Source: an uncultured Pseudomonadota bacterium
Lineage (GTDB): Bacteria > Myxococcota_A > Polyangia > HGW-17
Direction: 5' to 3'
Assembly (NCBI GenBank): GCA_938004375.1
Contig: CALKWH010000471.1
Location: forward strand, 1-12,561
DNA: 12,561 nucleotides
Positions 11,204 through 12,561 of the stretch are shown here, piece by piece (positions within the stretch are counted from its first letter, which is position 1; each line of letters starts with the position of its first letter). The translations under genes were made by a program, and so were the position numbers. The notes below the pieces were generated by a model that did not search any database, was not told the DNA's origin, and saw nothing but the letters and a program-made list of their open reading frames with translations.

Positions 11204-12514
11204 TCAGTCCGGGATGCAGCCGCTGGTGTCAAACTGTAAGCAGTATTGGCTGCACCGCAGGACGCCACCGTTCGGATAACCGGCCGACTCGCAGGTGTTG
11301 GCACCCACGTTTTCCCCGTCGCACAACTCTCCGAAGGCGGTCTGGATGACCCCGTCTCCACAGTATCCGTTGGCCTCGCAGACCGTCAGGTTGTAGGTGC
11401 AGTCGGCGTTGCAGGAGAGGCCAGAACCGTAAAAATCGAAGAAGGGGCAGTCGTTGTTGGCCAGGTCGCTCCCCTCGCACGCCTCGTACATCTGCTGGCG
11501 GATCCCGTCGCCGCAGCGGCCGGCAGCCAGGCAGGGCGAGAGGTCGGGCGTGCAGTCGGCGGTGCAGGCCTGGTTGTTCCCGTGATAGCCCAGGAGCGTG
11601 CAGGAGGGGTTCCCGGGGAAGAGCGGCCCGTCGCAGCCCTCGTATTCCAGCTGCAGGACGCCGTCGCCGCAAGAGCCGGTGGCCTCGCAGGCCGAGAGGT
11701 CCAGGTGACAGTTTTCGTCGCAGACGGCCTCGCCGGCGTGAAAGTCGGTTTCCGCGGCGCAGGTGAAGCCCCCCAGATTTTCCCCGTCGCACTCCTCGCC
11801 GAAGGCGTCCTGGACAACGCCGTCGCCGCAGCGGCCCACGGCCGCGCAGCCGGACTCGTCGAAGGCGCAGTCGTCCCCGCACAACAGTTGGCCTCCGTGG
11901 TAGCCCAGCCCTTCGCAGGTCTGTCCCTGCAGGTCGGTCCCCTCGCACACCTCACCATAGAGCTCCTGGATCTCGTCGTCCCCGCAGCGGCCGAACGCCG
12001 CACAGGGCTCGAGGTCATACGCGCAGTCCTGGTCGCACCCGAGCTGGCCGCCGTGGTACCCCAGGCTCTCGCAGGTCTCCCCGTGCAGGTCCTGACCCTC
12101 GCAGTCCTCGAAGGGCGCATGAATGACGTCGTCGCCGCAGATGGCCGACACCTCGCAGCCGGCGCCGTCGAAGCGGCAGCGGTCGTTGCAGGCCAGGGTG
12201 CCGCCGCCCATGCCCAGGTTCTGGCAGGACTGGCCGTCGAGGTCGGCACCGTCGCACTGTTCGGCTGCGTCACGCTGGATCACGCCGTCGCCGCAGCGCC
12301 CCGAGCACACGGTCAGGTTCAGGGTGCAGTCGGCGTTGCAGGTGATGGGACCGGCCTGCAGGTGGTAGCCCAGGTCGGCGCACGCCGTGACCGTGAGCGC
12401 CGCGCCGTCGCACGCCTCGCCGGGGTCGAGGAACCCGTCTCCGCAGGAGTCCCGGGTCTTGACGGTGGTCTTGCAGGCGCTGAACGTTAGCATAGTACAA
12501 AATATTAGGACGGT
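11204..12514 (-). CDS. Cysteine-rich repeat lipoprotein, 5' end missing
   Basis: Eight tandem repeats of about 45-50 residues each begin with a CGDG/CGDD motif and continue through C[DE]G, a TC-like cysteine, LxC, DC and a closing C, giving about six cysteines per repeat. Examples are CGDGVIQRDAAEQCDG, CGDDVIHAPFEDCEG and CGDGVIQTAFGELCDG. These fit the myxococcal cysteine-rich repeat/DUF4215 group, found on secreted and surface proteins. The codons beyond the ATG at 12493 remain open to the adapter edge and read TVLIFCTMLTFSAC, the hydrophobic core and lipobox of a lipoprotein signal peptide. So that ATG is internal and the true start lies outside the contig. Lipid attachment is expected at the cysteine of FSAC. 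It converges on the coiled-coil gene with only 20 bp between the stops. The ligand is unknown. Confidence 0.85.
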   Translation of the reverse strand, partial: TVLIFCTMLTFSACKTTVKTRDSCGDGFLDPGEACDGAALTVTACADLGYHLQAGPITCNADCTLNLTVCSGRCGDGVIQRDAAEQCDGADLDGQSCQNLGMGGGTLACNDRCRFDGAGCEVSAICGDDVIHAPFEDCEGQDLHGETCESLGYHGGQLGCDQDCAYDLEPCAAFGRCGDDEIQELYGEVCEGTDLQGQTCEGLGYHGGQLLCGDDCAFDESGCAAVGRCGDGVVQDAFGEECDGENLGGFTCAAETDFHAGEAVCDENCHLDLSACEATGSCGDGVLQLEYEGCDGPLFPGNPSCTLLGYHGNNQACTADCTPDLSPCLAAGRCGDGIRQQMYEACEGSDLANNDCPFFDFYGSGLSCNADCTYNLTVCEANGYCGDGVIQTAFGELCDGENVGANTCESAGYPNGGVLRCSQYCLQFDTSGCIPD

Positions 12515-12561
12515 AGCTCGGAAGCGCGTCGTGTAGGGAAAGAGTGTAGATCTCGGTGGTC
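12515..12561 (-). other. Illumina P5/read-1 adapter, reverse complement (not genomic)
   Basis: The 47 bases match the reverse complement of the Illumina universal adapter with two A-to-C differences (12517, 12525). With the left-end adapter this brackets the contig in the orientation expected for untrimmed read-through. Genomic sequence ends at 12514. Confidence 0.97.

Noticed and set aside
11199..11213. CCCGG/CCGGG dyad between convergent genes as a bidirectional terminator
   Set aside because: The stem is 5 bp without a T-run on either strand, and it overlaps a stop codon.
11246..12490. Long plus-strand frame opposite the cysteine-rich lipoprotein
   Set aside because: It is produced by the repeat structure and GC bias of the real minus-strand gene, and its Val/Ala-rich translation matches no family.

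Overview
The window reads as one contig from a GC-rich bacterium, probably a deltaproteobacterial-type organism (Myxococcota or Bradymonadota-like). I infer this from a lipoprotein made of eight CGDG/CDG cysteine-rich repeats, paired orphan LuxR-type regulators, a SET-domain protein, CWG-type RCC1 repeats and strong third-position GC bias. No taxonomic marker is present. The two tips are not genomic. Bases 1-51 are an Illumina P7/index/read-2 adapter, and bases 12515-12561 are the reverse complement of the P5/read-1 adapter. Only about 52-12514 should be treated as biology, and genes touching those points are cut.

Left end (52-1415): an AT-rich, 5'-truncated RCC1-repeat gene (52-753). It is followed by a 660-base stretch with no intact gene, made of short homologous pieces: a decayed RCC1 segment (+), a Fic N-terminal piece (-), a Fic C-terminal piece (-) and a 23-codon LuxR piece (-). 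Each piece resembles something that is intact elsewhere in the window. The stretch is either a recombination graveyard or an assembly chimera.

Centre (1416-7207), all on the minus strand and read right to left: a membrane-anchored SET protein, Fic protein 2, LuxR regulator 2, LuxR regulator 1 and Fic protein 1. Each fic gene is preceded by the same 64-bp block (86% identical, no gaps). The block holds a perfect 12-8-12 inverted repeat whose inner arm contains the promoter -35 box, and a second small conserved dyad near the expected transcription start. The two LuxR proteins are both 331 aa and align without gaps. Their HTH-coding DNA is about 95% identical while the sensor halves have diverged. 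I read this as a fic-luxR-luxR-fic module in which two different AMPylation-type enzymes share one control signal. It is the most interesting candidate for an undescribed system here.

Right half (7208-12514): a divergent spacer with a very long perfect hairpin, then on the plus strand a small multidrug-export-family membrane protein, an iron-sulfur L-serine dehydratase with an unusual extension of about 239 residues that looks like an ACT domain, and a single-pass coiled-coil protein probably in the same transcript. The convergent minus-strand cysteine-rich lipoprotein is cut inside its signal peptide by the contig end. No tRNA, rRNA, CRISPR array or insertion sequence was seen.
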